From Candidatus Gastranaerophilales bacterium (GTDB lineage Bacteria > Cyanobacteriota > Vampirovibrionia > Gastranaerophilales > Gastranaerophilaceae): 64,000 nt of DNA. The stretch covers positions 1-64,000 of the forward strand of contig CALUYS010000006.1 of NCBI GenBank assembly GCA_944325065.1, given 5' to 3'. Shown here piece after piece: positions 45,122-54,018 of this stretch; positions within the stretch are counted from its first letter, which is position 1; every line of letters begins with the position of its first letter. The position numbers and the translations under genes are program-made. The notes under the pieces were generated by a model that was given only the letters and a program-made list of their open reading frames with translations, had not been told where the DNA came from and made no database searches.

Positions 45122-46570
45122 TTAAGTTTTATATTTTATATGTTCATTATAAAAATCAAGACATTCTTTGGGATAATCCATATTTTTAAACTCGTCGGAT
45201 AATAGTTCGCTTGGAATTCCAGCATGATGAATACGTGGAATTAAATCTTTAGCTTTCATTTCTATTGGCTTTTGATATTCATCATCAGTATCATTTAAAA
45301 TAAATACAAGTTCATTATTTTTGTTGTTTTTGTAACCAACAACTGTTAATTCATGACCATTTGTAACACGATTATTTTTATCCCAATAAGTAATTCCAAC
45401 AATTACATTTGAGTCATGATTTAATGACTGAATCAAGTGATCAACTTTTTGTTTATAATCGCCTTTATCCTGTAAAATATTATTTTCATCAATCATTTGA
45501 TAAGTAATTGTTACTTTATTTTTATTTTCAACAATTTGTTCAACAAAATTTTTCTCAATGGCAGTTAATCCTCGACCATCAGCACTAAAAATGCTATCAT
45601 TTGTATCTGTTAAAGAATTATAAGTTCCCTGAGTCCCCAAACTCATGAAAGTTGATTGAAGAAGAACATCAATACAAGACCTTTCTCCACGTTTTTTTGA
45701 AGCTGCTTGTTTTGTTGCTCTTATAATTGCATTTTTATCTGGCTTCATCATAACGGTTACATAATCTAAATTATCATTTTCAAAATCAACCTTAAAATCA
45801 ACTAAATCATTTATTGAATTAATAATTGAATCTGACATACTTTTTAAATTGACTTTTTTATATATTGTCATTTCATTTGATGTCACATTTTCAACCATAC
45901 GAGCAAATTCCGCAGGATGCTTAATTGCCAAATTAAACTCCATACTTGCTGCCACACAACAATTTGAAAAAGGATTTAGAGTATAAGCATTTATATTATT
46001 ATTTATAGGATTTTCACTTTGTGTTTTTACATATAAACTATCTTTATTTTTTAATAATTGATTTACTTCTTTTCTTGAAAAAGTGCCAAACTTTTGTTCA
46101 ATAGAAAATGGATTTGCCAATTCTTTAATTGTTTCATCAAGCACAACTTTGTTAGATAAACCATTGGCACGTTTTGTTGTTGCTATTTTATAAAGATTAC
46201 TTATAACAGTTGATTTATCATTTGAATTACTATTAAATAATATTTTTTTATCAAGTAAATACTTTAAAGCACTTTTTGTCGTTTGAGAACAAGTATTAAA
46301 GACAACATCATACATTTTCTTATTATTTATATCATTTAATTCAAAGTTATTTTCAAAATTTATTGCATTACCAAATGATAAATTAGGATATCTCTGACTA
46401 TAATAATTTCTTTGTTGCTGTAAATTTAAAATACTTTTATTATCTTGATATAATGAATTTCTCAAACTTAAAGAAGTCTGCTCTTTATTATCATTCACAT
46501 TTTGTTTCTGTGAATTTGATAATATTCCAATACCTATTCTATTATTAACACTTGATGTAAAACTGACCAT
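45122..46570 (-). CDS. Papain-like cysteine-hydrolase candidate with N-terminal SFGN motif
   Basis: 482 residues, no family name I can give. The Asn/Gln-rich leader ends in 'NLSFGNAINF' (SFGN at 65-68). The later half has the ordered triad typical of papain/C39-like folds: Cys204-Cys205 at the start of a helix ('SNCCVAASMEF'), His406 in 'NGHELTVVGY', and Asn426-Asp427 in 'FILNDTDDE'. This makes a peptidase or transamidase plausible, though the spacing between Cys and His is long. No signal peptide or membrane span. It converges on uvrB with a 4 bp gap. Confidence 0.6.
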   Translation of the reverse strand: MVSFTSSVNNRIGIGILSNSQKQNVNDNKEQTSLSLRNSLYQDNKSILNLQQQRNYYSQRYPNLSFGNAINFENNFELNDINNKKMYDVVFNTCSQTTKSALKYLLDKKILFNSNSNDKSTVISNLYKIATTKRANGLSNKVVLDETIKELANPFSIEQKFGTFSRKEVNQLLKNKDSLYVKTQSENPINNNINAYTLNPFSNCCVAASMEFNLAIKHPAEFARMVENVTSNEMTIYKKVNLKSMSDSIINSINDLVDFKVDFENDNLDYVTVMMKPDKNAIIRATKQAASKKRGERSCIDVLLQSTFMSLGTQGTYNSLTDTNDSIFSADGRGLTAIEKNFVEQIVENKNKVTITYQMIDENNILQDKGDYKQKVDHLIQSLNHDSNVIVGITYWDKNNRVTNGHELTVVGYKNNKNNELVFILNDTDDEYQKPIEMKAKDLIPRIHHAGIPSELLSDEFKNMDYPKECLDFYNEHIKYKT

Positions 46571-46669
46571 AACTTTTTCCTAACTATTTGTATTAAACAC
46601 AAATATAAAAAAAATTGCTATTTTTTTTAAACTTTATTAAGTTTTGTTAATTTATGGTATTATGTTAAC

Positions 46670-47587
46670 ATGAATTCTTTAACTATAAATAATATTAAAT
46701 TTAAACCTATATGTGAAGATAGACTTATATTTTATTTAAAAAAATTATTTAAATTTAAAAATCCAACACAAAAAATAAAAAAAATATATTTAGATATCAT
46801 AAATAAATATTTGATATCTCCAAAGCTAAATTTGGAACACTATATTTTATATAATACCAATGAAACTGTTCAAATTATTGAAACAATTTGGAATAGCTCA
46901 ATTTATGAAATATATAAGGTTAATTACAATTATTCAGATATTTTAATGCAGAATCTAAATCAAATTTTTATTTTAAATGAATTTGAAAAAAAAATATTTG
47001 AATCTAAAATAATTTTGGAACCACTTATTAGAAAATCAGGGTTAAATCTAAATATACCAACAACAAAAAAACTTATACTAACCGAAGGGATAACAGAACA
47101 ATTATTGTTACCAAGATTTGCACAAGTTTATGGTTACGATTTTGAGCAAAATAATGTGGAACTCATTCAAGCAGGTGGCAAAAATCAAGTTGCAAAATAT
47201 TATCTTGATTATATCAACTATGTTAAAATTCCCATAATTATTTTACTTGATAGTGATGCAAAAACTATTTATGATATTTTAAAATCAAAACTTAGAAAAT
47301 CAGATAAAATAATTATACTTAAAACTGGAGAATTTGAAGATTTGCTTTTATCTTCACTTATTAAAAAAGCTATTAATTCAAATTTTAAAAATGTTGTTCA
47401 AATTAACATTTCCGATATTGATAAAAATATATCAAAAGTGGAAGCTTTGGAAAAACTTTATCGTGTTAAGTGTCTAGGAGATTTTCAAAAAGGTGAGTTT
47501 GCTAAACTTATTGAAAAAAATATTTCAAATAAAACACACCTTTCAAAATCTATTATTAATATTTTAGATATTATAAAAAATGTTTAA
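46670..47587 (+). CDS. TOPRIM-domain protein (OLD-like)
   Basis: 305 residues. The first 130 are helical and unassigned. 'KLILTEGITEQLLLPRFAQ' (Glu139) and 'IPIIILLDSDAKTI' (Asp194, Asp196) are the two metal-binding motifs of a TOPRIM domain like those at the C terminus of OLD-family nucleases. The ABC ATPase part of OLD is absent here. It may be a stand-alone nuclease or a repair/defence factor. Flanked by a converging rhodanese gene, 1 bp from its stop. Confidence 0.75.
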   Translation: MNSLTINNIKFKPICEDRLIFYLKKLFKFKNPTQKIKKIYLDIINKYLISPKLNLEHYILYNTNETVQIIETIWNSSIYEIYKVNYNYSDILMQNLNQIFILNEFEKKIFESKIILEPLIRKSGLNLNIPTTKKLILTEGITEQLLLPRFAQVYGYDFEQNNVELIQAGGKNQVAKYYLDYINYVKIPIIILLDSDAKTIYDILKSKLRKSDKIIILKTGEFEDLLLSSLIKKAINSNFKNVVQINISDIDKNISKVEALEKLYRVKCLGDFQKGEFAKLIEKNISNKTHLSKSIINILDIIKNV

Positions 47588-47588
47588 A

Positions 47589-47978
47589 CTAACTTTCTTC
47601 AATATCATATCCAAAGCTTTTCCATATATTAAACCCACCCATTAATATTTTTGACGGGTATTCATTTATTGTTAATTTTAATGCCGCTTTTGCACTAAGT
47701 AAACAATCTTGATTATAACTATAAAGAATATGTATTTGATTTTTGGACAAATTTGACATATATTTTTCCAAACGTTCATAAGGTACACTTATAGCACTTG
47801 GTATATGTTCATCATTAAATGAAGCTTCATCTCTTACATCAATTAAAATAATTTTTTCATCATTTTTATTTATTTTTTGAGAGAGTTCATTTGGACTTAT
47901 TAAATAAGCAAGTTTCTTAGCAAAAAACTTTTGTGCTTTTTTTGTATCATATGTTAAATCATTTATATATTCATGCAT
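47589..47978 (-). CDS. Rhodanese-like domain protein
   Basis: 129 residues: a single rhodanese fold with 'ILIDVRDEASFNDEHIPSAISVPYERL' and the C-terminal 'ILMGGFNIWKSFGYD'. In the active-site loop (ILYSYNQDCLLSAKAA) the usual Cys after 'vvY' is Ser87. A Cys92 sits four to five residues later, as in a subfamily with two loop cysteines. Sulfurtransferase activity is therefore uncertain. Confidence 0.85.
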   Translation of the reverse strand: MHEYINDLTYDTKKAQKFFAKKLAYLISPNELSQKINKNDEKIILIDVRDEASFNDEHIPSAISVPYERLEKYMSNLSKNQIHILYSYNQDCLLSAKAALKLTINEYPSKILMGGFNIWKSFGYDIEES

Positions 47979-48171
47979 TATCTTTTACTCCTTAATATCA
48001 TTTTCATAAATATAATATTATGATTATTTAAAAAATTTATTAATCATTTGAATATTCTTCATGTATAGGAAAATAACTATAACAAATTGAATCTTTTTAA
48101 CATATTATATAGTGTTAAATAAACTATATCACAAGTAAAAATTAATAGACAATTATTTTATAATAAAATTT

Positions 48172-48411
48172 ATGGATGAAATAAGTTTAAGAAGTCAAAT
48201 AGCTCAAAATATAAGAATTTATCGTGCAAAATTTAATATAACTCAGGAACAACTTGCAAATATGTGTAACACTACACAACAATATATTAATCAAATTGAA
48301 AATGAAAAAGTAACAATTAGTGTATATACATTATTAAAAATTGCAGAATCACTTGAGATTGAAGCTAATGATTTAATTTATGCTTCAACCTTAAATAAAT
48401 CTTTGCGATAA
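48172..48411 (+). CDS. XRE-family helix-turn-helix regulator
   Basis: 79 residues, essentially one HTH_XRE domain (about residues 8-65): 'NIRIYRAKFNITQEQLANMCNTTQQYINQIENEK' then 'LLKIAESLEI'. It is a small DNA-binding repressor of unknown target. Its last 34 bp overlap the 3' end of the converging purD gene. Confidence 0.9.
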   Translation: MDEISLRSQIAQNIRIYRAKFNITQEQLANMCNTTQQYINQIENEKVTISVYTLLKIAESLEIEANDLIYASTLNKSLR

Positions 48412-49628
48412 TATTTATTTTTAAATATTAATTCATTTACAAACTTATATATATCATTTTTATTGAATGAACATAAGGAGAGAACTCGGCCACCATTGGA
48501 CAAAAGTTTGTCTTCTTTTTTTTTGACATTTGCAAAATAAACATCAACATTTTTGTATTTTTGCTTTAATTCTTTTAAATTTAATATTTCATCACCAATT
48601 ATAGGTTGCTGTGGATAACCTTTTGACGATACTACAAGACAATAGGATTTTTTATCATTCCATTTTAATTTTATTTTATCTAAATTTTTATTCTTTGCAT
48701 ATATTAAAATTTTAAGGAAATCAGTTTTCAAAGATGTCAGCAAAGCCTGTGTTTCAGGGTCACCCAAACGCATATTATATTCCAAAACTTTTATACCATT
48801 ATAAGTTAAGATTAGACCGCTATAAATAAATCCAATAAAATCAGCTTTTTCAGAAATAAGAGCTTCTTGCAATTTTTTTAAATATTCATCAATCTGATTT
48901 TTATATTTATCTTCAACAATTACTGGGCAATATGCCCCCATACCACCTGTATTTGGACCTAAATTATTTTCATACAGTCTTTTATAATCTTGAGAATATA
49001 AAAAAGGCAACAAAGTTTTCCCGTCAAATAAGCTGATAAGTGAAATTTCATCACCTTCTTGATATTGTTCAACCAAAACTTTTTTTGAAGCTTCACCGAA
49101 CTCTCCATTTAAAAGTGTTTTTAGTTTTTCTTTGGCAACTTCAACATCATCACAAATAAAAACACCTTTTCCTTTACATAAACCATCTGCTTTCAAAACT
49201 ATTTTTGTTTGGTTATATTTTTTTATAAATTCAACAAATTTTGTGTCGATATCTTCTTTTGAATTTATTATTTCAAAATGACTTGTAGGGATATTATATT
49301 TTTTCATAAATTTTTTTGCAAATATTTTGCTTGACTCAAGAGTTGAAAAATGTTTGTTTGCACCAATTGTTGAAATCCCATAAGAATTTAAAATATCAAC
49401 AATACCATTTGAAAGGGGTTCTTCAGGTCCAATTATAGCTAGGTCTATTTTATATTCATTACATTTTTTAGCTAAATCATAAAAATCACAAAATTTAACC
49501 ATTTCTCCTAAATCTTTAAATCCCTCATTTGGGTTTGCAAGAAACAACCTTGACAAAAATTTTGACTGTGAAATTTTTTTTGCAATTATATGTTCTCGAG
49601 CACCTGAACCATAAACAAGTACATTCAT
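48378..49628 (-). CDS. purD: Phosphoribosylamine-glycine ligase
   Basis: 416 residues beginning at 'MNVLVYGSGAREHIIAKKI', the typical PurD start; an ATG six codons earlier is less likely. ATP-grasp motifs are 'IGPEEPLSNGIVD', 'VLKADGLCKGKGVFI', 'EISLISLFDGKTLLPFLYSQDYKR' and 'PNTGGMGAYCPV', then 'EYNMRLGDPETQALLT'. It makes GAR, the second step of purine synthesis. It sits at the end of a minus-strand run, away from other pur genes. Confidence 0.95.
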   Translation of the reverse strand: MNVLVYGSGAREHIIAKKISQSKFLSRLFLANPNEGFKDLGEMVKFCDFYDLAKKCNEYKIDLAIIGPEEPLSNGIVDILNSYGISTIGANKHFSTLESSKIFAKKFMKKYNIPTSHFEIINSKEDIDTKFVEFIKKYNQTKIVLKADGLCKGKGVFICDDVEVAKEKLKTLLNGEFGEASKKVLVEQYQEGDEISLISLFDGKTLLPFLYSQDYKRLYENNLGPNTGGMGAYCPVIVEDKYKNQIDEYLKKLQEALISEKADFIGFIYSGLILTYNGIKVLEYNMRLGDPETQALLTSLKTDFLKILIYAKNKNLDKIKLKWNDKKSYCLVVSSKGYPQQPIIGDEILNLKELKQKYKNVDVYFANVKKKEDKLLSNGGRVLSLCSFNKNDIYKFVNELIFKNKYYRKDLFKVEA

Positions 49629-49659
49629 TTTTCTTTTACCATACAATATTTATCCATTT

Positions 49660-49992
49660 CTATTTAAACAAAAAGATAGCTATTATCAAACTTAATACAA
49701 AAAAAAGATTTTGAATGTTTGTATAAAAATTAATTCGTTTGTAATTTGCAAATATACCAATCACAAACGGAATAAAAATAAACGGTAATAATATCAAATT
49801 TAAATATTGTTTAAAAATAAAAGATTTGACACAAATTATCATAATTAAGCAAAGATAAAAAACCAAAATTACTGTTAGCAAAACTGAAAAATTAGCCATT
49901 AATTTAGGTCTATCTAGTTTTAAAAAACATTGAGCAACTACAAATGCAAGAATAAGCAATATATTTATAATAATAAAAAAATTAATTAACAT
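49660..49992 (-). CDS. Hypothetical small membrane protein
   Basis: 110 residues with about four hydrophobic helices and few charges: 'FFIIINILLILAFVVAQC', 'FSVLLTVILVFYLCLIMII', 'LNLILLPFIFIPFVIGIF' and 'NLFFVLSLIIAIFLF'. No family recognised. It overlaps the alpha/beta-hydrolase gene by 11 bp and precedes purD by 31 bp. Confidence 0.65.
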   Translation of the reverse strand: MLINFFIIINILLILAFVVAQCFLKLDRPKLMANFSVLLTVILVFYLCLIMIICVKSFIFKQYLNLILLPFIFIPFVIGIFANYKRINFYTNIQNLFFVLSLIIAIFLFK

Positions 49993-50821
49993 TATTTATA
50001 ATTTCCTTATTTTGTTTTAATTTATATAAAAATTCAACACTTTTATCAAAGACAAAATCTTTATCATTATCATATAACATAAGATGATAGCTGTTGTTAA
50101 GTATAAATAATTCTTTTTTTGTTGAATTTATATTATTATAAACAAACTTTGCACTTTTTACACTTGTTAAATCATCATCTTTTGAATGCATAATTAAAAT
50201 AGGAGATATTACTTCATTCATATTTTTACGAGCTAATTTAGATAATTTCAGAAGTTCATAAACGCAACTGAGCGGGTAATTATCCATGGCGATTGAATTT
50301 TTACCCATTATCTTTTGAATACTTCTTCTTTTTTTTATATTTTTTATACCATACGGCTCACGTTCGGGGAATGTATAATAATAACGAATCAAAGTATATA
50401 ACCCCAAAGGCATCATAAAATTATACCAAGGAATGGTCCAACCATCCAAATATAATGTTGTTGAAAGAGAAATTATACCACTAACTTGAGATTTATACTT
50501 TTGTCCTAGGATAAGAGCTAAGACAGCTCCTAAACATAAACCACCCAAATATACATTATTATATTTTTTCTTTAACTTTTTAAATTTATAGCTAGCAAAA
50601 CTTATCCAATCTAAATAACGAACAGATCGTATTTGACAAGTATCTTCACCATGACCTGGAAGACAATATGCAAAAACATCATAACCTTGTGAGTGTAAAT
50701 GTTGTGCATATTTTTTCATCTCAAAAGTACTGCCTGTTAATCCATGAAAAAGTAATATGGCATTGTTATATCTGTTATTTTCACAAATAAACTCAAAGTC
50801 TAAATCAGGTGAACTTTTCAC
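49982..50821 (-). CDS. Alpha/beta hydrolase (carboxylesterase/monoglyceride lipase-like)
   Basis: 279 residues, GTG start. 'NAILLFHGLTGSTFEMKKYAQHL' holds the oxyanion loop and 'YCLPGHGED' the cap start. The nucleophile elbow is unusual: 'VYLGGLCLGAVLAL' has Cys where Ser is usual (G-x-C-x-G), giving a possible Cys nucleophile. 'ILIMHSKDDDLTSV' supplies the acid and 'NNSYHLML' the His. The likely substrate is an ester or thioester. It lies 2 bp after the aminotransferase gene. Confidence 0.82.
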   Translation of the reverse strand: MKSSPDLDFEFICENNRYNNAILLFHGLTGSTFEMKKYAQHLHSQGYDVFAYCLPGHGEDTCQIRSVRYLDWISFASYKFKKLKKKYNNVYLGGLCLGAVLALILGQKYKSQVSGIISLSTTLYLDGWTIPWYNFMMPLGLYTLIRYYYTFPEREPYGIKNIKKRRSIQKIMGKNSIAMDNYPLSCVYELLKLSKLARKNMNEVISPILIMHSKDDDLTSVKSAKFVYNNINSTKKELFILNNSYHLMLYDNDKDFVFDKSVEFLYKLKQNKEIINNVN

Positions 50822-50823
50822 AA

Positions 50824-52215
50824 TTATCTTTCTAACCTCATAAATAATTGATCTAAAAGTTCTATTGCCATATTTATTTCATCTTTTGTAATATATAAAG
50901 AAGGTACAAATGTTATAACATTTTTATAATAACCACCATTATTTAAAACAAGGCCACATTTTTTGCCTTTATAAGTTAAATCACCCTTTAATCCTTCTTC
51001 TTGAAGTTTGTCACATAACTCACGATTAGGAGTAAATCCATCGGTTTGAGTTATTTCCATACGTAATGCAAGACCTAAACCATCAACATCACCGATAACA
51101 GAATATTTTGATTTTAAAGTTTTAAGTCCCTCTAAAAAAAGTTGACCTTTTTCATTAACACTTGTTTCAAAATCCTCTTCTTCCATAATTGACATAACTT
51201 CATATCCCGCTCTTGTTCCCAAAGGATTTGAAGAATATGTAGAATGAGCTCGTCCTGGTGGGAATATATCAGGTGCAATTAGCTTTTCTTTAGCCCACAA
51301 TCCTGCAAGCGGATTTAAACCATTTGTTAAAGACTTTCCAAATGTGATTAAATCAGGAGTAACACCAAAATGCTCAATAGCCCATAATTTTCCTGTTCTA
51401 TAAAGTCCCATTTGTATTTCATCAACAGCAAAAACTATATTAAATTCATCTAAAACTTTTTTTAATTCTTTAAAATAACCTTTTGGAGGTACAACATATC
51501 CGCCTGTTCCAAGCAATGGTTCGCAAATAAATGCACCGAATTCACAATCTCCTGTTTTTCTATCGTAAAAAGAATTATATTCACTTTCAAAATTCTTCGC
51601 AAATTGCTTTACACAATAGAAGTTACAATTTTCGCATTTTTTTCCATAATGACAACGAAAACAATAAGGGAATGGAACAAAATGTGCTCTATCTGAAAAA
51701 TGACCATATGATTCACGATAACGATAACTTGATGTAATACAAGATGCCCCTATTGTTCGACCGTGATAACCACCCATAAATGCAAACTGCCTATTTTTAT
51801 GGGTATAATTTCTCAAAACTTTTATAGCATCTTCAATAGCCTGTGCTCCGCCAACATTGAAATGAACACGCCCCTTTTCTCCAAATCTTTTTATCATACC
51901 TTTTGCTATTTTTTGAGACAATAAAGCTTTATAATTATATATAAATTTTGGTGCAATCCCTGGCATTGTATTTATTTGGTCAATAACAGCTTCACTTACA
52001 CGCTTATTTTTATATCCAAGATTACAAGATGCATACCACATTTGAAGATCTAAATATGGGGTATCCTTACTATCATACATGTATGATCCATTACATGATG
52101 AAAATATTTTTGGTAATTCGCTATAATGTGCCGTATCTCCCCATGAGCAATACTTATTATCAAGTTCACGTATTTGTTCATCAGTCAAATTATTTACATC
52201 TTCTTTTAATATCAT
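50824..52215 (-). CDS. Class III PLP-dependent aminotransferase with cysteine cluster
   Basis: 463 residues. PLP fold motifs are 'HFNVGGAQAIEDAIKVLRNYT', 'AFMGGYHGRTIGA', 'FAVDEIQMGLYRTGKLWA' (Asp265) and 'LITFGKSLTNGL', with Lys294 as the Schiff base. Residues 185-201 hold five Cys (C-x2-C-x5-C-x2-C-x3-C) in an insertion, which could bind zinc. Similar inserts occur in 4-aminobutyrate-type aminotransferases. The substrate is probably an omega-amino or diamino compound. A GAGG site precedes the ATG. It is third in the radical SAM-HAD-aminotransferase-hydrolase run. Confidence 0.9.
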   Translation of the reverse strand: MILKEDVNNLTDEQIRELDNKYCSWGDTAHYSELPKIFSSCNGSYMYDSKDTPYLDLQMWYASCNLGYKNKRVSEAVIDQINTMPGIAPKFIYNYKALLSQKIAKGMIKRFGEKGRVHFNVGGAQAIEDAIKVLRNYTHKNRQFAFMGGYHGRTIGASCITSSYRYRESYGHFSDRAHFVPFPYCFRCHYGKKCENCNFYCVKQFAKNFESEYNSFYDRKTGDCEFGAFICEPLLGTGGYVVPPKGYFKELKKVLDEFNIVFAVDEIQMGLYRTGKLWAIEHFGVTPDLITFGKSLTNGLNPLAGLWAKEKLIAPDIFPPGRAHSTYSSNPLGTRAGYEVMSIMEEEDFETSVNEKGQLFLEGLKTLKSKYSVIGDVDGLGLALRMEITQTDGFTPNRELCDKLQEEGLKGDLTYKGKKCGLVLNNGGYYKNVITFVPSLYITKDEINMAIELLDQLFMRLER

Positions 52216-52265
52216 TCTTCTACCTCGTCCCTTTTATTATTTATAAAGCTTTATAATATAATTAA

Positions 52266-52898
52266 CTATATTTTTATGTCGTTAAAACTATTAAATCTAA
52301 TATAGGGTATATTATTTCTACTCAAATATATAGCTAAATAATTTTTAGCATATATTTTATTCATTTTACCTGAAACACAAACATCTGACAAGCCATCACC
52401 AATATAAATCAAATCATGTTTTTCAAGTCTTTCAACTTCCACAACATTACATTTACAAACTCCTGATTTTCTTTTGCATAATTTATATTTATCATCATAA
52501 ATCGGAATAAATTTACCATCTATTTTTTCAAGTTTATTTGCAAAAACCTTAATACCTTCAATATTATATTTTTTTAAAACATTATATATAAAGATATCAA
52601 ATCCGTCACTTACAATTGTAAATTTAATATTTCTTTTTTTTATTTCATTATAAAAATCGAGAAATGTTACATCAATTTCTAAACTATCAAAAAAATCTTC
52701 CAATTCTTTTTTAGAAAGTGTTCTCACAAGTTCCATTTGCTGTTTTAAGCATTCCCTTGATCCAATTTTGCCATCTTTCCATAGTTTTTCAATGTCAAGC
52801 CATTTATCATTTGCAAAAAATTTAAGAAATTTTCCGATTGTATCTTCTTTGGTTATTGTACCATCAAAATCACAAAATATTTGAAATTCTTTATACAT
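52266..52898 (-). CDS. HAD-superfamily phosphatase, MtnX/SerB-like
   Basis: 210 residues. HAD motif I is 'FCDFDGTITKED' (Asp10, Asp12) and motif II 'FTIVSDGFD'. A 'CKRKSGVCKCNVV' stretch near 135 matches the MtnX-like subfamily. Motif IV is 'IYIGDGLSDVCVS'. MtnX removes a phosphate in methionine salvage, but no other salvage gene is here. It probably dephosphorylates an intermediate made by its neighbours, the aminotransferase 50 bp downstream and the radical SAM enzyme 55 bp upstream. Confidence 0.85.
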   Translation of the reverse strand: MYKEFQIFCDFDGTITKEDTIGKFLKFFANDKWLDIEKLWKDGKIGSRECLKQQMELVRTLSKKELEDFFDSLEIDVTFLDFYNEIKKRNIKFTIVSDGFDIFIYNVLKKYNIEGIKVFANKLEKIDGKFIPIYDDKYKLCKRKSGVCKCNVVEVERLEKHDLIYIGDGLSDVCVSGKMNKIYAKNYLAIYLSRNNIPYIRFNSFNDIKI

Positions 52899-52953
52899 AA
52901 CTTTTTTATTATATTACAAATAAAAAATCATGGACAAATTTTTTACAAAAAAA

Positions 52954-53799
52954 TTAATCAGTAAAAAATCTCTTATTTTTTTTCAAACATAAACTACAAC
53001 ATGGTGCTTCTAAGTAAGTTTTTGTTGAAAATTCGTTTAAATCAGGTCCACTTCGACCACGATAATCATTTGCTAGAAAGTTACAACAATATACACCTTT
53101 TGATGTTAAAATTCGACTTGTTTTGCAATCAATATTGTCAATTTTATAATCCATTTCCAATAATTCATCATCTACTTTAGATTTATCATAATAAGGAATT
53201 ATTTTAACATTTTGTTTTGGCAAATAAGCATTATATCTTGCTAAGATTTGATTAAAACCATTAAGTAAATTTTCTTCGTTTTCATCATAATAATTTGTAC
53301 ATAAAATTATTGGAGAAAAGTCATATTTTAAAAGACTTATAATAGCATTTATACTTTTACGGAATATTCCACGTCCTTTTAAATCATCAACTTTAAACTC
53401 ATCATAGTGTTCAATACCTATTTTAAAATACAAGTTTGAATTGTCAAACTCGTCTTCAACTTTTGCAAAAAAACGTGCTTTTTTATCATTTATATTAACA
53501 CCATTTGTAATAATTGTTGTATTAGTTTTTCTTAAAGACATTCTTAATATATTATTAAACTGAGGATGCAACAAAGGTTCACCTCCAGTAAGGTAAATAT
53601 TTTCAACAGATTTTGTTGCATTAGAGTATATTGTATTTTTTATTAAATCAACAGATATAAAATCCGATTTTTCTAATTTTTTATGTGGAGTTATATAACA
53701 ATGTTTACATCTTAAATTACAATTAGCATAAGTAAGCTGTATAAAAAGATTTTCAAGTCGATTTAACTCACAAACCTGTGATGTGATTATTTTATCCAT
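52954..53799 (-). CDS. Radical SAM enzyme with extra C-terminal cysteines
   Basis: 281 residues. The 4Fe-4S/SAM motif is Cys27-x3-Cys31-x2-Cys34 (NCNLRCKHCY), and 'YLTGGEPLLHP' is the glycine-rich SAM loop. The C terminus has six further Cys (225, 238, 239, 267, 268, 271), which could hold an auxiliary cluster as in SPASM/twitch enzymes. SPASM members often modify peptides or sugars, but no precursor peptide is visible nearby. A TAAGGAG site starts the transcript, making this the first gene of the run ending at purD. Confidence 0.85.
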   Translation of the reverse strand: MDKIITSQVCELNRLENLFIQLTYANCNLRCKHCYITPHKKLEKSDFISVDLIKNTIYSNATKSVENIYLTGGEPLLHPQFNNILRMSLRKTNTTIITNGVNINDKKARFFAKVEDEFDNSNLYFKIGIEHYDEFKVDDLKGRGIFRKSINAIISLLKYDFSPIILCTNYYDENEENLLNGFNQILARYNAYLPKQNVKIIPYYDKSKVDDELLEMDYKIDNIDCKTSRILTSKGVYCCNFLANDYRGRSGPDLNEFSTKTYLEAPCCSLCLKKNKRFFTD

Positions 53800-53955
53800 A
53801 AATACTCCTTAAATATAATTGATTAATTTTTTATAAATTCATATTATTCGAAATATAAATATTTAAATATTCCCAAATTGTATAAATTAATATTAATCTT
53901 ATCCATCATCTGCATATTAACCCTATGGCTAATAAATTAAAAATAAATAATATAT

Positions 53956-53984
53956 TTGTAAAAATTATAATAATAGTCTATACT
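53956..53984 (+). promoter_or_regulatory. Sigma-70 type promoter before the FkbM methyltransferase
   Basis: TTGTAA (53956-53961) and TATACT (53979-53984) have a 17 bp spacer and lie 35 bp before the ATG, in the divergent intergenic region with the radical SAM gene. Confidence 0.55.
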
Positions 53985-54018
53985 AATTTCATATAGATAT
54001 TTACGGAGATAAATTTAT

